NCBI GenBank assembly: GCA_905214995.1
Contig: CAJMOT010000018.1
Span: 1 to 24,949 of the forward strand
DNA: 24,949 bases
DNA from: an uncultured bacterium
GTDB lineage: Bacteria > Verrucomicrobiota > Verrucomicrobiia > Opitutales > Intestinicryptomonadaceae
Reading direction: 5' to 3'
Shown: positions 7,979 through 15,338 of the stretch, one piece after another
Position numbering within the stretch: position 1 is the first letter of the stretch
Layout of the letters: each line of letters starts with the position of its first letter
The notes under the pieces: generated by a model
The model's database searches: none
What the model saw: the letters and a program-made list of their open reading frames with translations, nothing else
What the model was told of the DNA's origin: nothing
Made by a program: the position numbers and the translations under genes

Positions 7979-8212
7979 TTGGGGTATGGAATGCGGCTTC
8001 ATTTTGAATGTTGGGCGAATCGAAAAATCGCACGCAGCGCCGCGCGCGTTCCCTACGCGAAATTGAAAAGGCTTGCGGCTGAAATCCGAAAGTTCCCGGG
8101 GCGCGGCTGGAGCGTTTCCGAGCGGGCGGAGGCTTTGGGAATTTCAGAGCGCGCCCTCAACGCGCGCTTCTTAAAGCTCTATTCGCGCAGTAATTTGACT
8201 CAAAAGGTTTGA
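7979..8212 (+). pseudogene. Possible AraC-type HTH fragment
   Basis: A 77-codon open frame just after the oxidoreductase. Its second half (WSVSERAEALGISERALNA followed by RFLKLYSRS) resembles the first helix-turn-helix of AraC/XylS regulators: Trp-Ser-Val start, A-x-x-LGIS turn and F-x-K after the recognition helix. The frame stops where the second HTH half should begin, and the N-terminal part resembles nothing I know. It is either a decayed regulator or chance. No clear ribosome site precedes it. Confidence 0.35.
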
Positions 8213-8344
8213 GGAAGGCTTAACAGGGCTTAATTGGGCTTAAAAACCTTTAAAAATCGGGAGTTGTGGGCGGTTGGGGGTGTCGAGATTGGTTTGAGGA
8301 AAAAAATGATAATCCGCAAAAAAATCGAACGTTTGAGGAAAAAA
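8207..8344. repeat. Short direct repeats GTTTGAGGAA (three copies)
   Basis: GTTTGAGGAA at 8207-8216, 8292-8301 and 8331-8340. The last two extend to GTTTGAGGAAAAAA and start 39 bp apart. The stretch 8213-8490 holds no gene I can support. Confidence 0.6.
8217..8243. repeat. Iteron-like GGCTTAA repeats, period 10 bp
   Basis: GGCTTAA at 8217-8223, 8227-8233 and 8237-8243, exactly one helical turn apart, so all three copies face the same side of the helix. This could be an operator or an origin-type iteron set. Confidence 0.6.
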
Positions 8345-8490
8345 CGGCTCTTTGCGGACAAACGGAAATCGACTGCGTTGGGAGTCGGCTTGTCTGTGAT
8401 CACGCTCCGGAGTATGCGGGGATATCGAAAAATATTCCGCCCGCGGCAAATTTGAAACCGCTATCCCGCCGTTAAAATTCATTGAGGACT

Positions 8491-8521
8491 AAAAAAGGGC
8501 CTGCAAGCGCGTTGCAGACCC
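8491..8521 (-). terminator. Intrinsic terminator of the minus-strand accessory cluster
   Basis: On the minus strand GGGTCTGCAA, a 5-nt loop, TTGCAGGCCC (one G-T wobble), then six T. It lies 30 bp after the stop of the small 76-residue protein gene. Confidence 0.85.
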
Positions 8522-8551
8522 CGTGAAACAGCCTTGAAAAATTCCTGCGAG

Positions 8552-8782
8552 CTATTTGCAAGGTATAAGGAAGCCGCTTTTTATAAGGTCGGCCACCGTG
8601 TTTTCGGGGGTGTCCGTTCGGATTTCCGAGCCGTCGTAGGTCTTGCACCTTGCCGCAAGGGCGCGCACAAACGCCCCCGTGTCGGCTTCCGGATTAAAAG
8701 ACGAGGCTCTTATCGCCTCTACGACCTCCCGAGCGTTGTCGCCCGATATTGTCCCTCCTCCGCGCATTTCGTATTTTGCCAT
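8552..8782 (-). CDS. Small acidic conserved protein downstream of the amidoligase remnant
   Basis: A 76-residue protein starting MAKYEMRGGGTISG and ending KSGFLIPCK. The start ATG (8780-8782) has a strong Shine-Dalgarno (AAAGGAG) at good spacing, which decides it against longer upstream readings. The gene begins 2 bp after the amidoligase stop, so the two form an operon closed by the terminator at 8491-8521. The middle contains ASSFNPE, and the C-terminal half contains EIRTDTPENTVADLIKSGFL. I recall similar small proteins (an RT/RTD motif, then a V-x-D-L-I-x-x-GF tail) next to amidoligases on phages and plasmids, but cannot name a family. The function is unknown. As a tiny co-expressed product it could be the substrate or a partner of the amidoligase; that is inference. 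Confidence 0.75.
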   Translation of the reverse strand: MAKYEMRGGGTISGDNAREVVEAIRASSFNPEADTGAFVRALAARCKTYDGSEIRTDTPENTVADLIKSGFLIPCK

Positions 8783-8784
8783 GA

Positions 8785-9427
8785 TTATCTCCTTTCGAAC
8801 TTTTGTTTGCGTTGTTTGTAAAAAGCCGCAAGCCCTCTGTCGAGAAGTTTCGCGAGGGCGCGCTCGCCGCCGCATCCGAGCCTTTCGCGCTTTGAGAGCT
8901 CGACGAGTCTCGCGCAAAAAAGCAGCCAGTTTCTGATTTTGTCAAATTCTATCGTGCCGCTGTGCTGGCGGAACTCCACCGTCCCGTGCCTCCAGTAGCT
9001 TTGGCTGTTGAGCTTAAAGTAGCGGCTCCGTTTTGTTATGGCCTTTTCGAGCTCCACGAGTGTGCGGGCGTTTTCCATCTTTTCGCGCCAGCCGCGAACT
9101 TTGAGGCTTGCGCAATAGGTGTTGCGCCTGCGGCTCGGCGGCATGAAGGCGTCGATGTCCTCTTCGAGCGTTGCATAGTTTATATAGAGGTTGCGCCAGA
9201 CCGAAATGCTTTCTTTGAAGTCGTCCGTCCCGAAGTGGGCGTGGAACCCGCAGCTTTTATTTATCAAGGCTCCGACTTCCGAAAGGGCCTCGCAGACGGT
9301 TTTGGACGAATCCATATCCGACTCCCAAGAGGAGGGCGACTTCCTTTCGGGTCTTGCCCTCGTCAAAGAGGCGGCGCATTTTGTCCGATTTCGTAAGGCT
9401 CGAGCTTAATATTTCTTCTATATTCAT
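8785..9427 (-). pseudogene. HTH-amidoligase (Amidoligase_2, PF12224) gene broken by an internal frame-shifting deletion
   Basis: Two frames carry pieces of one protein. Frame one starts at ATG 9425-9427 and encodes an HTH-like N-terminus, MNIEEILSSSLTKSDKMRRL then FDEGKTRKEVALLLGVGYGFVQN, before running into junk and a stop at 9257-9259. Frame two, from about 9312 to the stop at 8785-8787, encodes the C-terminal half of a PF12224 amidoligase: KTVCEALSEVGALINKSCGF, HAHFG, SRRRNTYC, RYFKLNSQSYWRHG and TVEFRQHSGTIEFDKIRNW. Intact relatives, as I recall them, run from GYGFVQN through a central section (with the FGVEIE and SP motifs) into K-x-VC. Here the two ends meet at about 9305-9312 and the centre is missing. 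Such enzymes are predicted ATP-grasp or glutamine-synthetase-like peptide ligases. This copy should be inactive. Confidence 0.8.
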
Positions 9428-9499
9428 GGCTGTTTTTTATTGTGGTGCGTACACACGCTCTACAGCCGTTTGAAGTCAAGTCTCTCAGGACGATTTTTT

Positions 9500-9718
9500 T
9501 CACTTTTTTTTCGCGGCGTGGACGCCGTCGTCGGAAGCTCGGAAAGGATAATCCGGATGGGTGGCGAACTCTATCATCGCAAGGTTGGCAATATCCACTA
9601 AGTGCTCGCGGTTGTGGTCGCTCTTATATATAGAGAGGCGTTTTTCGATGGAACCGATATTGTCGTACTTTGCGTGGCCTATTTGGGATTGAAGGGAACC
9701 GTAGCGAAAGTAGCCCAT
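9500..9718 (-). CDS. Phage/plasmid-type conserved protein, probably 5'-truncated
   Basis: 72 residues from the only ATG, containing MGYFRYGSL, KYDNIGSIEKRL, NREHLVDIANLAMIEFAT and the tail FRASDDGVH. I recall this pattern (YFRYG, then HLVD-x-AN-x-x-M-EF, then DDG-H) in small proteins of phages and conjugative elements; no function is known to me. The same frame stays open upstream with family-like residues (FEEYRKNRLI directly before the Met), back past the terminator at 9836-9870, with no ATG, GTG or TTG between that terminator and 9718. The original start therefore seems lost and the piece is probably a remnant. It lies 72 bp upstream of the amidoligase remnant, on the same strand. Confidence 0.55.
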   Translation of the reverse strand: MGYFRYGSLQSQIGHAKYDNIGSIEKRLSIYKSDHNREHLVDIANLAMIEFATHPDYPFRASDDGVHAAKKK

Positions 9719-9835
9719 GATTAGGCGATTCTTACGGTATTCCTCGAAGCGCGGGCAGGACTGGACTCGGGCGATTTCGTCGGGGCTCGGCGCGGGCAGA
9801 TAGGGCGGGGCTTTGATTCGCGCGGAAATCCGCGG

Positions 9836-9870
9836 AAAAAAGCGGGCGGGAAGTTCAACTCCCGCCCGCT
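9836..9870 (-). terminator. Intrinsic terminator after the LysM fragment
   Basis: A perfect 10-bp stem (AGCGGGCGGG at 9841-9850, CCCGCCCGCT at 9861-9870) followed on the minus strand by a T run. A second small hairpin (GCGAAAA/TTTTCGC, 9874-9889) lies between it and the LysM stop. Confidence 0.85.
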
Positions 9871-9896
9871 CTTGCGAAAAGTTTTTCGCTCGCCCT

Positions 9897-10061
9897 CTAT
9901 TTCGGGATCACTACTTTCTGGCCGATCATGAGGCGCGAAGGCCGCAAGTCGGGGTTAGCCCTTATGAGCGCGTCTACGGTCGTCTTGTATTTTATCGCTA
10001 TCTTTGCAAAAGTGTCGCCGTTTTGGATTATGCGGACTCCGCCCTCGGCAATCTCTTTCAA
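9897..10061 (-). pseudogene. LysM-domain fragment
   Basis: A 54-codon reading frame containing one complete LysM domain: IIQNGDTFAKIAIKYKTTVD, ALIRANPDL, then IGQKVVIPK at the C-terminus. LysM domains bind peptidoglycan or chitin glycans. An in-frame TAA precedes the only possible start (TTG at 10059-10061). There is no signal peptide or Shine-Dalgarno, and the 147 bp upstream to the M24 gene show no coding sequence in any frame that I recognise. The most likely reading is the 3' end of a larger secreted LysM protein that kept its terminator. A stand-alone small LysM protein is possible. Confidence 0.6.
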
Positions 10062-10208
10062 TTAATCCATTCGCGCGGAAGCGTTCATTTCGGCGGCGCA
10101 TTGCGGGCGGATCCGATTTGAAAAAGTTTGCCGCCGGCTCCATGCCCCCGCATGTCTCAACCGGCAGGCATAAACGGGGCGGGGTGCGGCAGGCGCGCCC
10201 ATGCCTAA

Positions 10209-11327
10209 TCAGATTACCCATTCGTAGTGGTAGTTGGAGAGCATACGCGCGCCTGTTTTTGTCACGGCCACCGTATCCTCTATCCTGCACCCTCCTACGC
10301 CTCTGTAATACAGCCCCGGCTCGACTGTGACTACATTTCCCGCTTTCAATACGCAGCTTTTCGCCCCAAGCGACGGCGATTCGTGTATGTCGAGCCCGAC
10401 TCCGTGCCCCGTCGAGTGGAAAAACCCGCTCCATCCGTCTTTCGAGGATTTCGTCTCGTAGCCGTTTTCGATAAAAAAGTTTTTTACGTGCCCGTGAATT
10501 TCCGCCCCGTCGACGCCGGCGGAGATTTTCGAAAGCGCTATCGCCTGCGCGTCCAGCACGGTCTCCACGAGGCGCGCCTGTTCTTTTGACGGCTCTCCCC
10601 TGAGAAAAGTCCGCGTCATGTCGCCGTAGTATCCGGAGCTTTTCATCCGCGGGAAAATATCCATTACGATCAGCGAATTTGCGCGGATTGCGCCGCTTCC
10701 CTCGTTGTGCGGGTCGCACGCGCCGTCTCCGGCGGCGACTATGGTGTGCATTGAGTCCGCCCCGAGGGAGAGCGCCGCCTTTTCTATTTCCGCGCGCAGA
10801 AATTCGCACGTGAGGGGCCGCGACTCAAAGACGAGCTTTCCCCTCGCTATTTTCGAGAGCCTCAAGATTTCCTCCGCGATGGCGAATCCGGCGGCGGCGG
10901 CGGAATTTGCGCGGGATATTTCGCGCAGCTCGCGCTCGGTTTTTATTTCGCGCTCGGGAAAGAGCGGCGTCACGCGGATTTCGACGTCGAAGCCCTCGCG
11001 GCATAGATCTGCGTAGAATTTTGCAGGGAAGTTTTCGGCGACCGCCAGCGCGGAAACCTTTTTTGATTTCAGAATTTTGCAGAGGGCGGAAAAATCGGAA
11101 TACGGAACTTTCGCGCGCGCGCACGTTTCGGAGACGTCGAATATCTCGTCGAAATTCGACCCCCGCGCGGCCCTTCCGGCTTCGAGCGGGCTCAGGAGGG
11201 CGCACTTCCTGCCGCCGAGCGTGAACGCGAAAAACGGATCGGGAATTTGGATCCCCGCAAAGTACAGGAGGTTCGCGTCGGTCTCGGAAGTCCCGCGCAA
11301 TAGCAACTCTCTCTTTTTCCGATTCAT
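10209..11327 (-). CDS. M24-family metallopeptidase (Xaa-Pro aminopeptidase-like)
   Basis: 372 residues from ATG 11325-11327. Longer upstream reading would run into the divergent DUF192 gene. The N-terminal creatinase-like domain (1 to about 135) is followed by the pita-bread catalytic domain. The five metal ligands are visible: D223 (VMDIFPR), D236 (GDMTRTF), H308 (GHGVGLDIHE), E336 (VEPGLY) and E350 (CRIEDT). The conserved HNEGSG-type stretch (DPHNEGSG, 205-212) fits aminopeptidase P relatives rather than methionine aminopeptidase. Expected reaction: release of N-terminal residues preceding proline, in the cytoplasm, with two Mn or Co ions. It is divergent from the DUF192 gene with only 45 bp between starts. 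Confidence 0.93.
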   Translation of the reverse strand: MNRKKRELLLRGTSETDANLLYFAGIQIPDPFFAFTLGGRKCALLSPLEAGRAARGSNFDEIFDVSETCARAKVPYSDFSALCKILKSKKVSALAVAENFPAKFYADLCREGFDVEIRVTPLFPEREIKTERELREISRANSAAAAGFAIAEEILRLSKIARGKLVFESRPLTCEFLRAEIEKAALSLGADSMHTIVAAGDGACDPHNEGSGAIRANSLIVMDIFPRMKSSGYYGDMTRTFLRGEPSKEQARLVETVLDAQAIALSKISAGVDGAEIHGHVKNFFIENGYETKSSKDGWSGFFHSTGHGVGLDIHESPSLGAKSCVLKAGNVVTVEPGLYYRGVGGCRIEDTVAVTKTGARMLSNYHYEWVI

Positions 11328-11372
11328 TGAAATTATTGTTGCGCGCGAATTTTGTTTATACAAATTAAAAAT
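11328..11372. promoter_or_regulatory. 45-bp divergent promoter region
   Basis: On plus, TTGTTG (11336-11341), a 17-bp spacer, TACAAA (11359-11364). On minus, TTGTAT (11363-11358), a 17-bp spacer, AACAAT (11340-11335). The two overlap almost completely, and both place the transcription start within about 2 bp of the ATG. Confidence 0.45.
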
Positions 11373-11855
11373 ATGAAAATTTGCAATTTTCGGATTCCTC
11401 CGGCTGTCGTTGCGGCGGCGGTCTTGGCATGGGGCTGCGCCGAGGCGGAGAAGCGCGCGGCGGGTTTCGAGGAGGAGTTTGATCTGTCTGTCGGCGGAAG
11501 GGAGTTCAGCGCGCAGGTTGCGGTGACGGATTCGGAGAAGACTCGCGGGCTGATGTTCCGCGACTTTTTGAAAGAAAACGGCGGAATGGTATTCGTCTAC
11601 GATTCCCCGCAACGCGCGTCATTTTGGATGAAGAACACGAAAATTCCGCTCGATCTCGCGTTCTTTACCGCGGACGGGACGCTGACGGAAGTCAAGAAGC
11701 TCTACCCAAACAATCTCGATCCCGTGGCGTCCTCGCGGGACGACATAGCGTATTGCATAGAGATGAACTCGGGCTGGTTTTCGAAAAACGGCGTCTATCC
11801 GCCCGCCAAACTCGACATGCGCAAACTTGAGGCGGCGATATGCGCGAGAAAATGA
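11373..11855 (+). CDS. DUF192-domain protein, probably membrane-anchored or exported
   Basis: 160 residues from ATG 11373; a TTG seven codons upstream is unlikely. The N-terminus is a signal-like hydrophobic stretch ending LAWGC (C22), a weak lipobox, so a lipoprotein is possible. The DUF192/ACR core follows: TRGLMFRDFL, GGMVFVYDSP and the diagnostic SFWMKNTKIPLDLAFF. Function of the family is not established; members are small beta-structured proteins, often exported. The stop overlaps the next gene's ATG as ATGA (11852-11855), so they are coupled. Confidence 0.88.
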   Translation: MKICNFRIPPAVVAAAVLAWGCAEAEKRAAGFEEEFDLSVGGREFSAQVAVTDSEKTRGLMFRDFLKENGGMVFVYDSPQRASFWMKNTKIPLDLAFFTADGTLTEVKKLYPNNLDPVASSRDDIAYCIEMNSGWFSKNGVYPPAKLDMRKLEAAICARK

Positions 11856-12112
11856 AACGCCTTTCAAAGCGTAAAAAAATCGCGGTTCTGGGGATTGCGG
11901 CGGCGGTTGCGGCGTGCGTCTACGCTGCCAGCTGCCGCGCAATCTATTCCAAAATGACGCCGTGGCAGCTGGAGCAGAAAATCGACCCCGAGGCGGGGAC
12001 GGGCAGCACAAAGCTCAAAGCGCACATAGATTCCGCCGCATACGCGGGGATAGCCTTTTGCGCTGCGGCTCTTGCTGCCTTTGCAGCGTTCAAAAAATAT
12101 TCCGGAAAATGA
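11852..12112 (+). CDS. Small membrane protein of unknown function
   Basis: 86 residues when started at the ATG overlapping the DUF192 stop; another in-frame ATG at 11840 would add four residues. Two hydrophobic segments are visible, about 11-28 (AVLGIAAAVAACVYAA) and about 62-78 (AYAGIAFCAAALAAFAAF), joined by a hydrophilic loop with TPWQLEQKIDPEAGTGSTK. Basic residues at both ends suggest a hairpin with both termini in the cytoplasm. I recognise no family. It overlaps its neighbours by 4 bp on each side and so belongs to the DUF192-mnmE operon. Confidence 0.75.
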   Translation: MKRLSKRKKIAVLGIAAAVAACVYAASCRAIYSKMTPWQLEQKIDPEAGTGSTKLKAHIDSAAYAGIAFCAAALAAFAAFKKYSGK

Positions 12113-13458
12113 GTGACACCATTGCCGCAATATCGACTCCCGCGGGGGAATCGGCCATAGCGTCTGTAAGGCTCAGCGGGCCTGAGTGCTCGGAAATCGC
12201 CCGGGCGGTTTTCGGCGCGGTTGAAATTCCGGCGCGCAGGATGAAGTACGGGGCATATCGCGACCTCTCCGGCGCGGCGGTGGACGACGCGGCCTTCTGC
12301 CTCTACCGCGCGCCCGCCTCTTATACCGGCGAGGACATGCTCGAGATTTTTCCGCACGGCAACCCGTTCATTCTCCGGAAAATTCTCGAGGATCTCTCGC
12401 GCAGGGGCGCGAGGCTCGCCGAGCCCGGGGAATTTACGCGCAGGGCGTTTTTGAACGACAAAATGGATTTGTCGCAGGCTGAGGCGGTCGCCCGCGTGAT
12501 AAGCGCGCGCTCCGACGCCGCGCTGTCGGCGGCCCGCAGGCAGCTCGGCGGGGAGATCGGCAGGCGGATAGGCGAGCTGTCGTCGCGCGTGCTCGACATG
12601 AAAGCTCTCGTCGAAGCCTATATCGACTTTCCGGACGAGGACCTTCCGGAGGAGGATTCGGCAAGGCTATTGGCGGAGGCGGAGGCGGTCTGCTCCGAAA
12701 TGTCGAGGCTCGCGGAGACTTCCAAGCGCGACGCGCTGCTGCACGACGGCGTGAAGGTCGCGATAGCGGGGGCGCCGAACGCCGGCAAGTCGTCGCTGAT
12801 GAACGCCCTGCTGGGCAGGAACCGCGCCATAGTAAGCCCCTCCGCCGGCACTACGCGCGACTTCATCGACGACCGCATAATGCTCGGAGAATTTTCGGCG
12901 GTCATCACCGACACCGCCGGCCTGCGCTCGGGCGGCGGGGAAATTGAGAACGAGGGAATGCGCCGCGCCTGCGAAAAGGTCGCCGAGTGCGATCTCTGCC
13001 TGCTCGTAGTCGATTCCTCGGCAGGCGTTCCGGAGCTTCCGGATGAAATTTTCGCCGACAGAAGAAAGTGCATAGCGGTTCTGAACAAGTGCGATTTGCC
13101 CGATTCCGCCCCCGAAAGGTTTGCCGAAATGACGGAGGGAATCGAAACAGTGAGGGTTTCTTGCGCGACTCTCGCGGGAATAGGAGAGCTGAAAGAGTCT
13201 ATGCGCAATTTCGTCGGGGCTCGCCTCTCCGGTGCGGCTTTGTGCGACGTGACAGGCGGCGCCCGCCACGCCGAGGCGCTCGGGAGGGCGGTCGCTTCGC
13301 TCGGCGGCGCGAGGGATAAAATAGCTTCTTCCGCCCCCGCCGAACTCGCCGCTTCCGACCTCTCGGAGGCGCTTTCGGCTCTCGGCGAAATCGTCGGCAA
13401 GACGGACTGCGAGGACGTCCTCGACAGGATATTTTCAAAATTTTGCATAGGCAAATAG
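12109..13458 (+). CDS. mnmE: tRNA modification GTPase MnmE
   Basis: 449 residues, the normal length, from ATG 12109 (ATGA overlap with the previous gene). With MnmG it installs the carboxymethylaminomethyl group on uridine 34 of certain tRNAs. The N-terminal domain starts DTIAAISTPAGESAIA and carries the formyl-THF-binding region. The G domain has GAPNAGKS (221-228), the K-loop and switch AGTTRD (246-251), DTAG (268-271) and NKCD (326-329). The C-terminus is the canonical FCIGK, whose Cys is catalytic. No mnmG lies in the window. Confidence 0.98.
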   Translation: MSDTIAAISTPAGESAIASVRLSGPECSEIARAVFGAVEIPARRMKYGAYRDLSGAAVDDAAFCLYRAPASYTGEDMLEIFPHGNPFILRKILEDLSRRGARLAEPGEFTRRAFLNDKMDLSQAEAVARVISARSDAALSAARRQLGGEIGRRIGELSSRVLDMKALVEAYIDFPDEDLPEEDSARLLAEAEAVCSEMSRLAETSKRDALLHDGVKVAIAGAPNAGKSSLMNALLGRNRAIVSPSAGTTRDFIDDRIMLGEFSAVITDTAGLRSGGGEIENEGMRRACEKVAECDLCLLVVDSSAGVPELPDEIFADRRKCIAVLNKCDLPDSAPERFAEMTEGIETVRVSCATLAGIGELKESMRNFVGARLSGAALCDVTGGARHAEALGRAVASLGGARDKIASSAPAELAASDLSEALSALGEIVGKTDCEDVLDRIFSKFCIGK

Positions 13459-14337
13459 ATGTACTATTATTTGAAGGACAAAACCAGGATCGGCCCTGTC
13501 GGAGCCGGAAGAATCCTCGAACTCTACGAAGCCGGAGTCATCGGAGATTCAACCCTCGTCTGGAACGAAAAAGAGGAATGGGCCAAGTGGAGGCGCTTTG
13601 AAAACTGCCGCGCGGAGATTTGCGAAACCCCGAAAGTCCGCCGCCATTTGGGGCATTTGCGCGGACTGGCCAGAAACACCATGTTTTTCAGGGCGTTTCT
13701 CGTCTCGGCGATAGCGGTTATGGGGCTTCAGATTTTCTACATTGCGCGCAATTACGGCCTGCTTCTGGAGTATCTCGACGGATCCGCCGCGGCGGAGGGC
13801 GACGAATTCAAAATCTCGATAGCCGCGGCGGTCAGGACATTGTCGTTCGTGAACTTTATGCTGATGGCGGTGCTCGCCGTCTGCCTGTTCAGATGCTTCA
13901 AGTGGGCGAAGCACGCCGTGAGGATATGCTACGCGTCGTCAAAAAATTTCCAGCTTTTATTCTCGTCGGGAAATTCGTACAGGTGGTTTTTTCTGCAGCC
14001 GTTTAAAATGCTGCGCGCAATATTTGCGACCGCCTCCGAAATGCGCGGAAAAAGCCCCGCTTTCGGCGACAAATTTTTTCTGTTTTCTGTTTGCGCGCTT
14101 ACGTTTGCGTACGCCGCGATGCTCGCCGTAAACGCATTCATATGGAAGAGCTCGCAGATGGATTTGTCTACGGCGAAGCTCTCGTACTGCTATCTCGTCT
14201 ACGCTTCGGCGGTGGGGATATGCGCAACTGTCCTGTGGATAGTCTGCATTTCAAAGATATTTTCAATGATTGCCGGTTCGCGCGAAAGGCAAGGCGGCGG
14301 AATTTTTCGGGGCTCCGGCGCATCTGCGCGGCGCTAA
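13459..14337 (+). CDS. GYF_2-domain multi-pass membrane protein
   Basis: 292 residues. The N-terminal 55 residues match the GYF_2/DUF4339 pattern: YYYLKDKTRIGPVGAGRILE, then IGDSTLVWNEKEEWAKW, a small domain thought to mediate protein contacts. After a basic linker, four hydrophobic segments follow at about 76-95, 126-145, 207-226 and 240-262, separated by loops rich in aromatic residues. Such proteins are common in Verrucomicrobiota and related groups but have no assigned function. It starts directly after the mnmE stop with no gap, so it probably ends that operon. Its stop overlaps the converging phosphatase-family gene by 4 bp. Confidence 0.85.
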   Translation: MYYYLKDKTRIGPVGAGRILELYEAGVIGDSTLVWNEKEEWAKWRRFENCRAEICETPKVRRHLGHLRGLARNTMFFRAFLVSAIAVMGLQIFYIARNYGLLLEYLDGSAAAEGDEFKISIAAAVRTLSFVNFMLMAVLAVCLFRCFKWAKHAVRICYASSKNFQLLFSSGNSYRWFFLQPFKMLRAIFATASEMRGKSPAFGDKFFLFSVCALTFAYAAMLAVNAFIWKSSQMDLSTAKLSYCYLVYASAVGICATVLWIVCISKIFSMIAGSRERQGGGIFRGSGASARR

Positions 14338-15332
14338 CGTTCCGGCGCGTCCGCATCCTTTGAAAAGTCGAAATCCGCCACTATCGGAAGGTGGTCGCTC
14401 GCCTCGCGCGCGGCGGGGAAGTTTATTATTTTCGGCTCTCCGGCGAATTTTTCCATGGGCGCGTTCACCGCAAAGTAGTCGTACGCGTACGCGATGTTCT
14501 TCCTCTTCCAATAATAGGTGTACGCGCCGGCCGAGGCGAAGTCGCCGCCGCCGAGCATGCGCGCGCCGAGCTTTTTAAAGTTGCGCATCAGGGCGGGGGA
14601 GGGCTCGTTGTTGAAGTCCCCCGCTATGACCGTCGGGCCGCCTCCGGTTATGGAAAATATCCGCGCGTCTATCGCCCGCGCCTCGGCGAATCTGAACGGA
14701 TAGAACTCTTCGTCGGCCTTTCTCGCGCCGCTCTTGCTTTTCAGGTGTATTGAAAACGCGTGCCATGATTTCCCGGCGGTTTTGAATTCCGCGCCGATGG
14801 TCCCGCGCGGCGAAAAGGTTTTTTCGCCCTTATATTCAAATGAGATATCGGAGCAGTCGCGGAATTTTTCGGGCTTTATGCGCGACATTATCGCCACGCG
14901 CGCATGGGCGTCGAAGGACGTTATTGCGCAGTAGGGGTAGGCGAGCCCCTCGCGCGCGAGCGCGTCGCGCAGTTCGGCAAGGTACGCTTCGTCGCCCATT
15001 TCCTGCAAGAGAACAACGTCCGCGTTTATGGCGGCGAGAGTCTTGCGCAGGGCCGCTTTCTCGGCTTCTGGCTTCGGGTGCTCTCGCCACTTTCCGTTGA
15101 TTGGGCGGTTTGCGACGCAGTAGTTGTGGACGTTCCACGAGCACACGCGGATTTTGCCGCCCGCATTTTCCGCCGCCGATTCCGGAATCGGCGCGAGCTC
15201 AACGGGGCGCGTCCCGAAGTCCGCCGTGCCCGCGAAGTGCGAAATAACCGCCCCTGCCAGCCATATGAGCAGTATGGCGGCGAGCTTGCGGGGCGTCAGC
15301 TTTCCGCGCAGCAGCTTTGCGGGAATCCTCAC
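14334..15332 (-). CDS. Membrane-anchored endonuclease/exonuclease/phosphatase-family protein
   Basis: 332 residues from a GTG start (15330-15332), 6 bp after the ribE stop. One N-terminal hydrophobic segment (about 17-35) should anchor or export it, putting the catalytic domain in the periplasm. The EEP fold motifs are in order: CSWNVHNY (N67), VVLLQEM (E111), SIHLKSKSG (H196), IAGDFNNEPSP (D239, N241) and the terminal ASDHLPIVADF (D313, H314). The family cleaves phosphodiesters in nucleic acids, phospholipids or inositol phosphates; the exported location argues against a DNA-repair role. It is coupled to ribE upstream. Confidence 0.9.
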   Translation of the reverse strand: MRIPAKLLRGKLTPRKLAAILLIWLAGAVISHFAGTADFGTRPVELAPIPESAAENAGGKIRVCSWNVHNYCVANRPINGKWREHPKPEAEKAALRKTLAAINADVVLLQEMGDEAYLAELRDALAREGLAYPYCAITSFDAHARVAIMSRIKPEKFRDCSDISFEYKGEKTFSPRGTIGAEFKTAGKSWHAFSIHLKSKSGARKADEEFYPFRFAEARAIDARIFSITGGGPTVIAGDFNNEPSPALMRNFKKLGARMLGGGDFASAGAYTYYWKRKNIAYAYDYFAVNAPMEKFAGEPKIINFPAAREASDHLPIVADFDFSKDADAPER

Positions 15333-15338
15333 GCGGCG

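Noticed and set aside
8217..8340. CRISPR array
   Set aside because: The repeats are only 7-14 bp, irregularly spaced, and no cas gene is present.
9257..9427. Programmed frameshift joining the HTH and amidoligase parts
   Set aside because: No slippery heptamer is evident, and the central amidoligase section is absent, so a frameshift alone could not restore the enzyme.
11328..11612. N-terminal extension of the M24 peptidase
   Set aside because: It would overlap the divergent DUF192 gene, and the extension has no family similarity.
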